From an uncultured Persicobacter sp. (GTDB lineage: Bacteria > Bacteroidota > Bacteroidia > Cytophagales > Cyclobacteriaceae): DNA of 64,000 bases. The position numbers and the translations under genes are program-made. Of this stretch, positions 34,237-43,532 are shown piece after piece. The notes beneath the pieces are model-generated. The model was given only the letters and a program-made list of their open reading frames with translations. It was not told the DNA's origin and did no database searches. Within the stretch, counting starts at the first letter, position 1; every line of letters starts with the position of its first letter. The stretch lies in the NCBI GenBank assembly GCA_947498325.1, contig CANMKE010000002.1:331164-395163 (forward strand). Reading direction: 5' to 3'.

Positions 34237-36636
34237 TTAAAGAATGTCATCTGAATCAAGCTCTTCCAATTTAGGTTTAGGAGGCGCAACGGTCGCTGTT
34301 GAATCTGTCTCCGCTTGTGGCGTTTCTTCTTCCTGATGATAAATTGCGCTGTTGAGTACATCACAATCAATCTCTGTGGAAAGGGGCTTAGATGGACGCT
34401 CAAAGGCTCCCTTCGTAATGCCCAGTGATTCGTCTTTATAGACATCCCTCATGAATTTATCATAAATTGGACGGGCAGTTCTTGCACCCTGACCCTGATA
34501 CCAATTTTTAAAGTGGATGGAGCGGCTGTCGCCACCTACCCAGGTACCACAGATCAGGTCTTTGGTAACCCCCATAAACCAACCATCGGAGGCATTTTGA
34601 GTAGTTCCTGTTTTACCACCAATTTCGTTGTTGTGTTTCAGTTCCCAGCTCAATCCTACTGCGGTACCACCTTGTTCCTCGGCAGCACCACGAAGCATAT
34701 AAACCATCAGGTAGGCGGTCTCTTCACTGATCGCTTCCTTGGTTTGTGGTGGGAATTCCTGAATCACGTTGCCAAATTTATCTTCAATTCGAGTAATGAA
34801 ATTCGGTCTTACATATACTCCTTTATTCACAAAAGTACCATAAGCACCGACAAGCTCATATACAGAAACATCAGCAATACCCAATGCCAGGGCAGGAACG
34901 GCCTGTGATTTTGGAATATCAATACCTAAACGGGAAGCGAAATCCACGACCTGTCTCGGGCCCACTTTATCCATTACAAAAGCCGTGATAGAGTTTACGG
35001 ATTTAGCCATAGCCTGGCGGAGTGTCATATTCTCGCCAGTAAATTTACCATCTGCATTTTGGGGTGTCCAGGTAGGTTTTGTAGAACCTTTAGGCAGCTG
35101 GAAAGTGTAAGGCATATCTTTTACCTGATAGCATGGAGAGTAGCCATTTTCAATCGCTGTACCATAAACCATTGGTTTGAAGGTCGATCCTGGCTGGCGC
35201 TTCCCTTGCATTACGTGGTCATATTTGAAATGATCATAGTTGATCCCTCCGACCCAAGCTTTCACGTAGCCATTGTGTGGATCCATGGCCATAAAACCTG
35301 CCTGCAGGAATCGTTTGTAATACCTCAGGGAATCCATAGTGCTCATCAGGGTATCTACATCACCCTGCCATGAAAATACCGTCATGGGGTGTTTGACGTT
35401 CAGGTAATAATCAACAGAATCAGAGCTTGCACCGAACTCTTTTACCAAAGCGCGATAAGCATGCGTTCTCTTGATTTGATTTTCAATGAAATTTGGAATC
35501 TCCTTGCCCTTTTCATCAATCCATGGGTTATGGCCATCCCAGCTATGATTAAATTTAGCCTGAAGGGCTTTCATATGATCATCGAGTGCTTTTTCTGCAA
35601 GTGTTTGCATACGGCTGTCGATGGTCGTGTATATTTTAATACCATCTTCCCAAAGGTCAATTCCGTTATTCTTTGCCCATTTCATCAGCCACGGACGAAT
35701 CGCATTACGGAAATAAGGCGCCATTCCGTGGTTATTGTTGTCCATTTTGTACTGAAGCTCAATCGGCAATACTTTCAGGGAATCAAATTGTGCCTGTGTG
35801 AGGTCTCCGTAAGCCAGCATCTGTCCCAAAACCATATTTCTTTTGTTTTGAGAACGCTTAGGGTGATTTTTTGGAGAATAGCGTGTTGGCGCATTAATAA
35901 CCCCCACTAAAGTTGCGGCTTCCTGTACGTTTAGGTCCTTCTGATCTTTGTTAAAGAAGGTTTTGGCGGCCACCTGAATTCCGAAGGCATTACTGCCATA
36001 GGGTACAGTGTTAAGGTACATGGCCAAAATTTCTTTTTTGGTGAATCGGCGCTCAAGCTGCACTGCGATGATCCATTCTTTCATTTTTACAATGAAAAGG
36101 TCAACGCCCCTGCGGATTGTCCGGTTGCCAATATTTTTCACCAAGGAGCCTTCAAATTCATCACCACGGGTAGAGTAAAGGTTTTTGGCCAGTTGCTGAG
36201 AGAGCGTACTGCCACCACCTGCACCTTGACGAAGAATGATTGACTTCACCCCTACTCGGATCAAATCCTTGAAAGAAATTCCTGAGTGGTCAAAAAAGCT
36301 GTCGTCCTCGGTGTCCACCAATGCATGAATCACATTCGGACTCAGGGAGTCGTATGGGACATTTGTCCTGTTTGTTCTGAAATATTTTCCAAGCAGTTTT
36401 CCGTCAGCAGAGTAAATTTCTGAAGAAAGGTCATTTTTGGGATTTTCTAATGATTTATAGCTCGGAAGGCCTCCAAAAAGACCATTCATATCCACGCTGA
36501 TGGCATGAACGATAAAGTAGATAGATAAGAAACCACCTAAAACGATGAGCCAGCTTGCCCACACGATGCCACGAACCCACTTTCTGGTTTTCGAGCTCTT
36601 TTTGGGGGTTTGTACTTCTTTTTCTGTTTCTTCCAT
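34237..36636 (-). CDS. mrcA: Penicillin-binding protein 1A (bifunctional transglycosylase/transpeptidase)
   Basis: This 799-residue class A PBP has a cytoplasmic tail of ~25 residues, one membrane helix (~26-48) and a GT51 transglycosylase domain. The GT51 motifs are EDDSFFDH with Glu110, GGSTLSQQLAKNLY, the KEWIIAVQLERRFTKKEIL block and AMYLNTVPYG. The transpeptidase domain has SxxK at GSTFKPMVYG (Ser484), SVN at AKSVNSITA and KTG at GGKTGTTQNASDGWF. An acidic/Pro tail (~760-799) ends the protein. It polymerises and cross-links peptidoglycan. It starts 35 bases after the stop of porW and is probably cotranscribed with it. Confidence 0.96.
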   Translation of the reverse strand: MEETEKEVQTPKKSSKTRKWVRGIVWASWLIVLGGFLSIYFIVHAISVDMNGLFGGLPSYKSLENPKNDLSSEIYSADGKLLGKYFRTNRTNVPYDSLSPNVIHALVDTEDDSFFDHSGISFKDLIRVGVKSIILRQGAGGGSTLSQQLAKNLYSTRGDEFEGSLVKNIGNRTIRRGVDLFIVKMKEWIIAVQLERRFTKKEILAMYLNTVPYGSNAFGIQVAAKTFFNKDQKDLNVQEAATLVGVINAPTRYSPKNHPKRSQNKRNMVLGQMLAYGDLTQAQFDSLKVLPIELQYKMDNNNHGMAPYFRNAIRPWLMKWAKNNGIDLWEDGIKIYTTIDSRMQTLAEKALDDHMKALQAKFNHSWDGHNPWIDEKGKEIPNFIENQIKRTHAYRALVKEFGASSDSVDYYLNVKHPMTVFSWQGDVDTLMSTMDSLRYYKRFLQAGFMAMDPHNGYVKAWVGGINYDHFKYDHVMQGKRQPGSTFKPMVYGTAIENGYSPCYQVKDMPYTFQLPKGSTKPTWTPQNADGKFTGENMTLRQAMAKSVNSITAFVMDKVGPRQVVDFASRLGIDIPKSQAVPALALGIADVSVYELVGAYGTFVNKGVYVRPNFITRIEDKFGNVIQEFPPQTKEAISEETAYLMVYMLRGAAEEQGGTAVGLSWELKHNNEIGGKTGTTQNASDGWFMGVTKDLICGTWVGGDSRSIHFKNWYQGQGARTARPIYDKFMRDVYKDESLGITKGAFERPSKPLSTEIDCDVLNSAIYHQEEETPQAETDSTATVAPPKPKLEELDSDDIL

Positions 36637-36671
36637 GGAAAATGGTTAATTAATTGCCGAATGCAAAAAGC

Positions 36672-39323
36672 TTATTTATAGTGTTCAATAAAGAATTTTT
36701 CGTACAACTTCAATGCCTTATTTTTATAAAATATTTGGAAGTTATCATTTGTGATCGCAAAATTATGAATTTTAACACCAGCAACCCTTTTTAAAGGTGA
36801 TTTTTCTCCATTAAATGTTTCATAAAACTGCATCGCTTCTTCCTTGGTTTCAAATTTGGAAACGATAATCATGGCATATTCTTTACTGAACTCAAGGTTA
36901 CCCGTATTGAGCTGATTATAGCGGAATTCCTCTTCAATGAATGATTTCAAAAGTGCTGGAATAGCATTTACATACTGCTTTTCATTCGGATAGATCAGTA
37001 CAAATAGGTGTTCCTGCTCAAAATACGGAATGTATGCCACCGCTTTTTTCTTGCTTTCTTTATTTTTAAAGTTTTGTGCGGCATCCAGTAATTTCTGCGC
37101 ATAGGCATGCATGCTGCTTTCAGGGTAATTGTCCAAAAACTTCTGCAGTTCCATTTCATACTTGTCGGCGCCATAGGTTTTTCCATCAACAAGGATGTTC
37201 AATACCCGCAGTTGATCTGTAAATGGCAGGTCAGGGAATTGCTGAATGGCAGGGTCCGTAATCTTCCGTACTTCTTTAAGACTGTCCAGTTCATACCACT
37301 GATAAGCTTCCTGATAAGCTTTTTTAAGCTTTTCAGTCGCCAGATTACTTTCTTCACGATAATTTGGGTTGAGGATCAATTTGGCGTAAAGGGTTTTAGG
37401 GTATTTTTGTACCAACTCATCAGCCATCGCCTTCATCTTCGGGTCCTTTAATTTCTGATAGATCAGATATAAGGTGTACAGTATTTCTGGGCGTTGTTCA
37501 GAATTCTCAAATCGCTCGAGATGTTCCTCGAATCGGTCGATGGCATTTTGCTCTTCATACAGTTCAAAATGATAAATCTTACCGAGTTCAAACAAACCTT
37601 CCTCTACTTGTGCCAAAGCCGCCTGCTTCGCTGTTTCCGCAAAAGGGATTTGGTTGTACATGGCAGTGTATCTGTTGGATCTGCTATCGAGTTGCGCCTC
37701 CGCATCCGATGGGCTGTTTTCATCCTCCTTAGGCTGGTTACCTTCTCCAGTAGCTTCTCCAAGGGTGAGGGTTTCATCTTCTTCAGGCTCCTCTTGCTCG
37801 GCATCGGATTTCTGCATTTTCGAAGCCAATCGCCAATGATCTACTAATGGGCGTTGCCCCCAGTTGCTGATAAAAACACTTTTGCCTCTTGCAATTGCCG
37901 ATGGGTCGTAAAAATACCACTTACCACCATTTAATGGTGGTGGGCCGAAATTTCCGTCCCCATTAAAGCTGCCGTCTGTGCCACCAGTAAATCCACCGCC
38001 AGCATTTCCACTGAGTGCTTTTTCCTTACGTTGTTGTCGGCGTTCCTCTTTTGCTTTTTCTTCTGCTACGCGGTCCTCCTCATCCAGAATAGCATTCAGC
38101 ACACCTGCAATTTCAAGGGTGTCTTTTGCGGAAAGGGCTAAAAGGGAATCTTGAATCGTCACCATGTCGTGGTATTTCACAAACCTGCCCAGTACTTCCT
38201 GCCTAACGGCGATCGGAGCGTAATTGGGGTCTGATTGTGGCATGGCAGAAATTGTACTGTCATAATAAGCCTTGGCAAGGTGATAATCTTTGATTTTATC
38301 GTAGTAGATTTTTCCCAATGCCCAATAAGTGTAGCCTTTTTGGCGTGGGTCCTTGGTGGGTTGATAAACGGAAGTCTTATAGGCTGTTACGGCCTCGTCG
38401 AGGTTGTCTTGTTTTTCTTCAAAAGCCCCGAGTTCATAGAAAATTTTATCTTTGAAATCGATGTTTTTCTGATCCCTGAGCAGTTTTTTAAAGTATTTTC
38501 GAACCCTTTTAACATCAGAAGCTTTGGTCAGTTCTGTTACCTGTGCCATGTTGAGCTTGGCATAAAAGGACAATTCGTAGCTTGGGTTACTCTTCAGTAC
38601 GTTGCGATAATTATCGTAGGCAAGGGCATCGAATTGCAGCGACTGATAGAACTGTCCGAGAAGAAAGTAAATACGGGCTTTACGATCTTTTCGACTCATC
38701 AAGGGAATGGCCAATTCAAGACTACGAACGACTTTATCCTTGTCTGAAAGTTGTTGGTACAGGTGGGCCTGCGTCAGGTACCAATTCATGCTGTTGCGTT
38801 TATTGAGTTTCTCCTTGCGGATAAAATCATTCACGGCGATGGCATTATTGTATTCCTGATGATCGGTGAAAGCGCGCATTAAAGCCACAAGGGTTTGGTG
38901 CCGTACATCGTCATCTTTGCTTTTGGTATTTACAAATTTGAAGGTGTCGAATGCATTCGGGTAATCTTCTGCATAAGCTCGGGCACGACCTACCAGATAA
39001 TAGCTGTCGAACTCCCAGGCACTACCGGGGTGGCGTTGAATCGCTAAAGAGGCCATCTTGATGACCTCATCCAGTTTTTCCTGATTGGCTTTGGCAAAGG
39101 TACTGTCAACGGTTGGCAGCACATGAAGAAAGTCATTGAAATTATCTGGATTCGCATCCCATAAGGCCTGGTCAATGGCTTTCATTTCCTCATTGGCATA
39201 AAAATAACCATTGTAATGAGCGGCCATGTTCTGATACAGGGAACCTCCTTTTTTCTTTTTTTCAGAAGCACAGGAGCAGAGGCAAAAACAGATGAAAAGT
39301 AATATATATCTTGCGTTGGGCAT
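36672..39323 (-). CDS. porW: Type IX secretion lipoprotein PorW/SprE
   Basis: This 883-residue periplasmic lipoprotein has signal and lipobox LLFICFCLCSCASEK. Many tetratricopeptide-like helices lie before (~60-400) and after (~560-780) a central insertion. The central part (~410-545) has a Lys/Glu/Arg coiled stretch, a Gly/Asn-rich linker and the family block KWYFYDPSAIARGK...WGQRPLVDHWR. A C-terminal domain (~790-883) resembles an SPOR-like fold. PorW/SprE is needed for type IX secretion and gliding and links outer-membrane and periplasmic parts. The ATG at 39323 gives the proper signal peptide. It is operon-first, with the PBP1A gene next. Confidence 0.9.
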   Translation of the reverse strand: MPNARYILLFICFCLCSCASEKKKKGGSLYQNMAAHYNGYFYANEEMKAIDQALWDANPDNFNDFLHVLPTVDSTFAKANQEKLDEVIKMASLAIQRHPGSAWEFDSYYLVGRARAYAEDYPNAFDTFKFVNTKSKDDDVRHQTLVALMRAFTDHQEYNNAIAVNDFIRKEKLNKRNSMNWYLTQAHLYQQLSDKDKVVRSLELAIPLMSRKDRKARIYFLLGQFYQSLQFDALAYDNYRNVLKSNPSYELSFYAKLNMAQVTELTKASDVKRVRKYFKKLLRDQKNIDFKDKIFYELGAFEEKQDNLDEAVTAYKTSVYQPTKDPRQKGYTYWALGKIYYDKIKDYHLAKAYYDSTISAMPQSDPNYAPIAVRQEVLGRFVKYHDMVTIQDSLLALSAKDTLEIAGVLNAILDEEDRVAEEKAKEERRQQRKEKALSGNAGGGFTGGTDGSFNGDGNFGPPPLNGGKWYFYDPSAIARGKSVFISNWGQRPLVDHWRLASKMQKSDAEQEEPEEDETLTLGEATGEGNQPKEDENSPSDAEAQLDSRSNRYTAMYNQIPFAETAKQAALAQVEEGLFELGKIYHFELYEEQNAIDRFEEHLERFENSEQRPEILYTLYLIYQKLKDPKMKAMADELVQKYPKTLYAKLILNPNYREESNLATEKLKKAYQEAYQWYELDSLKEVRKITDPAIQQFPDLPFTDQLRVLNILVDGKTYGADKYEMELQKFLDNYPESSMHAYAQKLLDAAQNFKNKESKKKAVAYIPYFEQEHLFVLIYPNEKQYVNAIPALLKSFIEEEFRYNQLNTGNLEFSKEYAMIIVSKFETKEEAMQFYETFNGEKSPLKRVAGVKIHNFAITNDNFQIFYKNKALKLYEKFFIEHYK

Positions 39324-39595
39324 AAGACACTTATTCAGCAAAAAGATTAAAGCACCAAAGTTCCAAAAGTCGGTAATTTTTCCCAAAATATTGCGTTATA
39401 TGAGATCAAAATAAGGTTTTATTGAGATTCCGCAAGAATCTTTTTTGGAAATTGATGGTGTTTGTTCTAAGAAAAAATCGAAATTATGAATTCAAGGATT
39501 GGACGGCGAGCAGAAAAGCTTTTTACTTGCAAGGCAATCAGAGAAAAGTATGTAATTTTAAGATTAATTTTAACAAGTAAATAATTTTTTCCTCC
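39324..39595. promoter_or_regulatory. Divergent spacer between porW and the M23 peptidase gene
   Basis: No gene is seen. It holds a small terminator-like hairpin AGATTC-CGCAA-GAATCT plus six T at 39425-39446, whose 6-bp stem is weak and which has no gene to terminate. AT-rich sequence precedes the M23 promoter. Confidence 0.4.
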
Positions 39596-39603
39596 TATTT
39601 TTG
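39596..39603 (+). promoter_or_regulatory. Candidate -7 element for the M23 peptidase gene
   Basis: TATTTTTG matches TAnnTTTG. A start near 39610 would leave a leader of about 14 bases before the GTG start codon at 39624. Confidence 0.45.
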
Positions 39604-39623
39604 TGTAGGACAATATCAATCTT

Positions 39624-40478
39624 GTGGAAAAGAAGAAGAAAATAAGCCATTGGCTGAATACCCGTTATTCATTAATTGTTAGGTCGGAAGGGAATCTGGA
39701 AGAAAAAACCAATTTGATATTTACCCCTGGCAGGGTAATGATGCTGCTTTTTGTGTCCCTTTCATTGATGTTTGCCGTCAGTCTGTTTTTATCGAAGACA
39801 ATTTTAAGCCAGTGGTTTGATCCTACCTTTGTTCAGACTCAGCAGGATAGAACATTGATCGAACTTCGAACGAAAGTGGATTCTTTGCAAATGGCCATGG
39901 TCCGTAGGGATATGTTCATGCGTAATGTAGAAGATATTCTTGCTGGGGTGGATGGAAAAGCGGAGGAAGAAGAACGGGAGGAACTGCAGGCGGTGATCAA
40001 GGAGAAAGACCTGACGAAGCAAGCGGCGATTGATTCGGCATTCAGAGCTGATTTTGCCAATGTATCACTGGATGATATTGAGGGCAATGTCGGGGAAGGT
40101 CCCCTTTCGGAGATGTCGTTCTTTAAACCTGCAGATGGAATGCTTTCAGGTGGGTTTGATCCTGCCAAAGACCATTTCGGTGTCGATATTGTTGCTAAAA
40201 AAGATGAACCCATTAAGGTGGTGGCAGATGGCACTGTATTAATGGCAACCTGGACGCAAGCCACAGGCAATGTGCTTTTGGTTCAGCATTCCAACAATAT
40301 GATTTCAGTATATAAACACAATGCCGCCCTTTTGGCCACGGAAGGCCAACATGTTCAGGCGGGAGATATTATAGCAATTATGGGGAACAGCGGAGAACTG
40401 ACCACTGGGCCACATTTGCACTTTGAAATCTGGCTGAATGGCCATGCGGCCAATCCAGTGGATTTTATCGCTTTTTAA
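39624..40478 (+). CDS. Membrane-anchored M23 family metallopeptidase
   Basis: This 284-residue protein has a basic cytoplasmic tail (~1-35), one membrane helix (~36-58), a coiled-coil stalk (~70-130) and a C-terminal M23 (LytM) domain (~165-284). Zinc ligands are visible as HFGVD (first His and Asp) and PHLHFEIW (HxH). The enzyme should cut peptidoglycan cross-bridges. The start codon is GTG; the conserved tail TRYSLIVRSEGNLEEKTNL begins soon after. A bactofilin gene lies 111 bases downstream. M23-bactofilin pairs shape cells in several phyla, so a shared role is likely here. Confidence 0.92.
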   Translation: MEKKKKISHWLNTRYSLIVRSEGNLEEKTNLIFTPGRVMMLLFVSLSLMFAVSLFLSKTILSQWFDPTFVQTQQDRTLIELRTKVDSLQMAMVRRDMFMRNVEDILAGVDGKAEEEEREELQAVIKEKDLTKQAAIDSAFRADFANVSLDDIEGNVGEGPLSEMSFFKPADGMLSGGFDPAKDHFGVDIVAKKDEPIKVVADGTVLMATWTQATGNVLLVQHSNNMISVYKHNAALLATEGQHVQAGDIIAIMGNSGELTTGPHLHFEIWLNGHAANPVDFIAF

Positions 40479-40589
40479 AATGCCTACTTTTAACTAAGTA
40501 TTCAAAGATATAACTTCAACTTTGAGGTGTCGCCAAAAAATCATGGTTCGTAGGCGCATCTCTGCCCTTGTGGGTTAAAAAATAACAAT

Positions 40590-41027
40590 ATGTTCGGAAA
40601 TAAAAATCAAGAAAAAGTGGCTGCAGTAGAGGCAATTAGTAATTCATCTAACCATATTGGTATGGGAACTGTTATTCGTGGAGATGTAGAAACCTCTGGG
40701 AATATTCGTATTGAAGGCACTTTAACGGGTAACATCACCTGTAAATCAAAAGTAGTGATGGGGCAGTCAGCAAAAGTTGACGGTAATGTTATTGCTCAGA
40801 TTGCTGAGGTCGAAGGCTTGATTACAGGTCGTGTAGAGGTGAGTGATGTTTTGGTACTGAAGCCAACTGCGCGTATTGAAGGAGATATTCTAACAAATAA
40901 AATGATCGTAGAATCGGGAGCGCAATTTAATGGTTCTTGTCAAATGTCTAATGTGAAGAAAGATGAACAATCAAAAACAAGATCCGGAGTTGAGTCCAAA
41001 GAAGGGAAAATCAGCAAGCCCGCTTAA
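40590..41027 (+). CDS. Bactofilin (polymer-forming cytoskeletal protein)
   Basis: This 145-residue bactofilin has a short N-terminal tail, a right-handed beta-helix core (~18-112) built from repeats such as IRGDVETSGNIRIEGTLTGN and VDGNVIAQIAEVEGLITG, and a Lys/Glu-rich tail. Bactofilins form nucleotide-free filaments at membranes and often recruit cell-wall hydrolases. It follows an M23 peptidase gene. Its last 65 bases overlap the next gene, atpZ, in another frame, so its C-terminal tail is constrained by two proteins. Confidence 0.93.
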   Translation: MFGNKNQEKVAAVEAISNSSNHIGMGTVIRGDVETSGNIRIEGTLTGNITCKSKVVMGQSAKVDGNVIAQIAEVEGLITGRVEVSDVLVLKPTARIEGDILTNKMIVESGAQFNGSCQMSNVKKDEQSKTRSGVESKEGKISKPA

Positions 41028-41217
41028 AAGTTTTGTCCGATTTTCGGGTATGGGCCTGCAAATGGTCGTTTATATCCTGGCTGGGTATTGGGTGGGCAAA
41101 CAAATTGGCCATTTCTTGGGCAGTGATTCACAACTTTGGCTTATCGGAGGGACATTTTTTGGCGTGATTGGCTCGATGGCCTACATTATCGCTCAAGTAA
41201 AAAATTTGAATAAATGA
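40963..41217 (+). CDS. AtpZ/AtpI family protein
   Basis: This 84-residue membrane protein has two helices (~31-51 and ~58-78). The hydrophilic N-terminal 28 residues are encoded entirely within the 3' end of the bactofilin gene (65-base overlap, +1 frame). The pattern GMGLQMVVYILAGYWVGKQIG followed by a second helix with a GTFFGVIGSM turn fits AtpZ. AtpZ proteins precede F-type ATP synthase genes and assist Mg2+/Ca2+ transport or assembly. The stop codon overlaps the next start by four bases (ATGA). Confidence 0.88.
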   Translation: MNNQKQDPELSPKKGKSASPLKSFVRFSGMGLQMVVYILAGYWVGKQIGHFLGSDSQLWLIGGTFFGVIGSMAYIIAQVKNLNK

Positions 41218-41606
41218 AAAAAGAAGCGGAAAGAGCCTCGATGCTGAGGTTGGTGTATTTTTCGGTTGTGTTGGGGTTGTTATTCTTTTTAATCAAAATT
41301 TTTGACATTCCTTATTTCCATGACCAATCCTTGATTTTGGTAGCTATCATGTTCAGCCTAAACTACATGAACATTCGGATTTTGTTCCGCTTACCCGAAG
41401 AAGATTTTATCGGAGGCTTCTTTTCGTCAATGGTTTTACGTGTTTTCGGTGCTTTGGCAGCGGTTACATATTTCATATATATTGATAAGGAAAACGCAAA
41501 AAGCTTCATGTTGAGCTTCGGGATTCTTTATTTGTCATTCCTATGGTTTGAAATTTACAGTTTATTAACTACATTTCGTCGCATTTCAAAAAATTCAAAT
41601 AAATGA
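41214..41606 (+). CDS. ATP synthase-associated small membrane protein (AtpI-like position)
   Basis: This 130-residue protein has four membrane helices (~10-28, 34-52, 66-86, 97-117). It sits between atpZ and atpB with four-base ATGA overlaps on both sides, so it is translationally coupled. In other bacteria this slot holds AtpI (UncI), which helps assemble the c ring. The sequence itself is not clearly AtpI. The assignment rests on position and topology. Confidence 0.75.
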   Translation: MKKEAERASMLRLVYFSVVLGLLFFLIKIFDIPYFHDQSLILVAIMFSLNYMNIRILFRLPEEDFIGGFFSSMVLRVFGALAAVTYFIYIDKENAKSFMLSFGILYLSFLWFEIYSLLTTFRRISKNSNK

Positions 41607-42643
41607 ACGCTACAAGGTTTAAACGTTTACGTTGGCTGTTAGCTTGTACGATGGTTTTTATGACCTTGTTTACAGGAACAGCTTGGGCAGCCGATAGCGG
41701 AGGTCATTCAGCACAGAATGAGGAAAAAGAGTTCAACGCTAAGGAGACTATTTTCCATCATATCTTAGATGCACATGAGTGGCACTTCTTTGACGGGCCC
41801 TATGGGACACTCTACCTTCCGGTGATTGTGTACTCTAAAGACAAGGGATTGGAAGTTTTTTCCTCTTCCAATTTTTACAACGATCAACACGAGGAAGTTG
41901 CTTACAATGGGTATGAGATCGAGCACGGTCACATTACTTTAGAAGGTAAGCCTGTTCTTGATCTTTCGATCACAAAGAACGTTGCTTCAATGTTGTTGTC
42001 GGTAGTTTTACTCTTGGCAGTATTTTTGTCTATCTCAAAAGGATACAAGACAAAAGACGGCAAGGTAAAAGCTCCGAAAGGGTTGGTATCCTTTCTTGAG
42101 CCACTGATATTATTCGTTCGCGATGATATTGTGGTGCCAAATATTGGCGAGAAAGATGCAGACCGTTTCATGAACTACCATCTCACGTTGTTCTTCTTCA
42201 TCTTGTTCAATAACCTTTTGGGATTACTTCCAGGGGCAGCGAACTTGACAGGAAACATTGCGGTAACCGTTACATTAGCGGTATTTACCTTCATCGTGAC
42301 GACCATTAGCGCCAAAAAGCCCTACTGGAGTCACATTTTTAATCCTCCAGTGCCATTAGCATTGAAGCCGATGATGATTCCAATTGAATTTATTGGTATC
42401 TTCACTAAGCCATTTGCATTGACGGTACGTCTTTTTGCCAATATCACGGCAGGACACATTATGATTTTGGTTTTGATCAGTTTTGCTTTTATCTTTAAGA
42501 GTGTAACAGTTGGAGTTGTTTCTTCATCGATCGCAACCATGATGATGTTACTTGAGATTCTTGTAGCTTTCATCCAAGCATATGTTTTTGCATTGCTTTC
42601 CGCTATCTTCATCGGCATTGCCATGGAGGAAGCACATCATTAA
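41603..42643 (+). CDS. atpB: F0F1 ATP synthase subunit a
   Basis: This 346-residue proton-channel subunit starts with a cleavable-looking signal (LLACTMVFMTLFTGTAWA) and a periplasmic extension of ~100 residues, which is usual in Bacteroidota and makes it longer than the E. coli subunit. Five or six membrane helices follow. The essential arginine is in LTVRLFANITAGHIM (Arg276). The N-terminal extension includes His-rich HHILDAHEWHF. It overlaps the upstream gene by four bases. A 76-base spacer with a weak hairpin separates it from atpE. Confidence 0.96.
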   Translation: MNATRFKRLRWLLACTMVFMTLFTGTAWAADSGGHSAQNEEKEFNAKETIFHHILDAHEWHFFDGPYGTLYLPVIVYSKDKGLEVFSSSNFYNDQHEEVAYNGYEIEHGHITLEGKPVLDLSITKNVASMLLSVVLLLAVFLSISKGYKTKDGKVKAPKGLVSFLEPLILFVRDDIVVPNIGEKDADRFMNYHLTLFFFILFNNLLGLLPGAANLTGNIAVTVTLAVFTFIVTTISAKKPYWSHIFNPPVPLALKPMMIPIEFIGIFTKPFALTVRLFANITAGHIMILVLISFAFIFKSVTVGVVSSSIATMMMLLEILVAFIQAYVFALLSAIFIGIAMEEAHH

Positions 42644-42710
42644 TGAATTACATTTCGAGGATTAATTTCACAAAGAATATAAGAAAATCCTTTTGTTTAA
42701 CTCTAAATAA

Positions 42711-42962
<252 letters not shown>

Positions 42963-42974
42963 TCACATCTTTCT

Positions 42975-43011
42975 AAAGTCACTTGGAGCGGTAGGCTTCA
43001 GGTGGCTTTTT
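42975..43011 (+). terminator. Hairpin between atpE and atpF (possible attenuator)
   Basis: A stem AAAGTCAC/GTGGCTTT (one G-T pair) with a 19-base loop is followed by T residues. It lies inside the atp operon, so it may cause partial termination or protect the 3' end of atpE mRNA. A role in subunit ratio is inference. Confidence 0.45.
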
Positions 43012-43035
43012 CAAAACAACAAAAATTAGAAGCAA

Positions 43036-43530
43036 ATGGATTTAATAACCCCTGGATTTGGGCTTATAATTTGGCAATTCTTAGTATTTGTAGCGCTGTT
43101 AATTATTCTTGGTAAATTTGCATGGAAACCTATCCTTAAAGGTGTTAAGGATCGTGAGTCAGCAATCGAGGATGCTTTAGCTGCTGCAGATAAAGCAAAG
43201 GAGGAAATGAAAAACCTTCAAGCTGGAAATGCCAAATTGATTGAAGAGGCACGCAAGGAGCGCGAGAAAATCGTTGCTGCTGCACAAACTGCCGCTAATA
43301 AAGTCAAAGAAGAAGCGAAAGCTGATGCTCAGCAAATAGCCGATAAAATGATTGCAGACGCTCAGGCTGCAATTGCTGCAGAGAAAAGAGCTGCACTGGC
43401 AGAAGTTAAAAATCAAGTTGCAGAGTTTTCTGTAGAGGTTGCCGAAGTAATTTTGCGCGAGAAGTTAGCTTCTCAAGAAGCACAAAAGGCATTGGTGGAC
43501 CGTTACGTAAGTGACCTGAAAATTAGCTAA
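43036..43530 (+). CDS. atpF: F0F1 ATP synthase subunit b
   Basis: This 164-residue peripheral-stalk subunit has an N-terminal membrane helix (~7-27, FGLIIWQFLVFVALLIILG). A long Ala/Lys/Glu coiled coil (~35-150) follows and would dimerise and reach the delta subunit. The WKPILKGVKDRE junction is typical. It is 2 bases from atpH, so coupled translation is likely. Confidence 0.96.
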   Translation: MDLITPGFGLIIWQFLVFVALLIILGKFAWKPILKGVKDRESAIEDALAAADKAKEEMKNLQAGNAKLIEEARKEREKIVAAAQTAANKVKEEAKADAQQIADKMIADAQAAIAAEKRAALAEVKNQVAEFSVEVAEVILREKLASQEAQKALVDRYVSDLKIS

Positions 43531-43532
43531 TT

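Noticed and set aside
39425..39446. Terminator-like hairpin between porW and the M23 gene
   Set aside because: The stem is only 6 bp and AT-rich, and no gene ends there; kept as a note in the spacer entry only.
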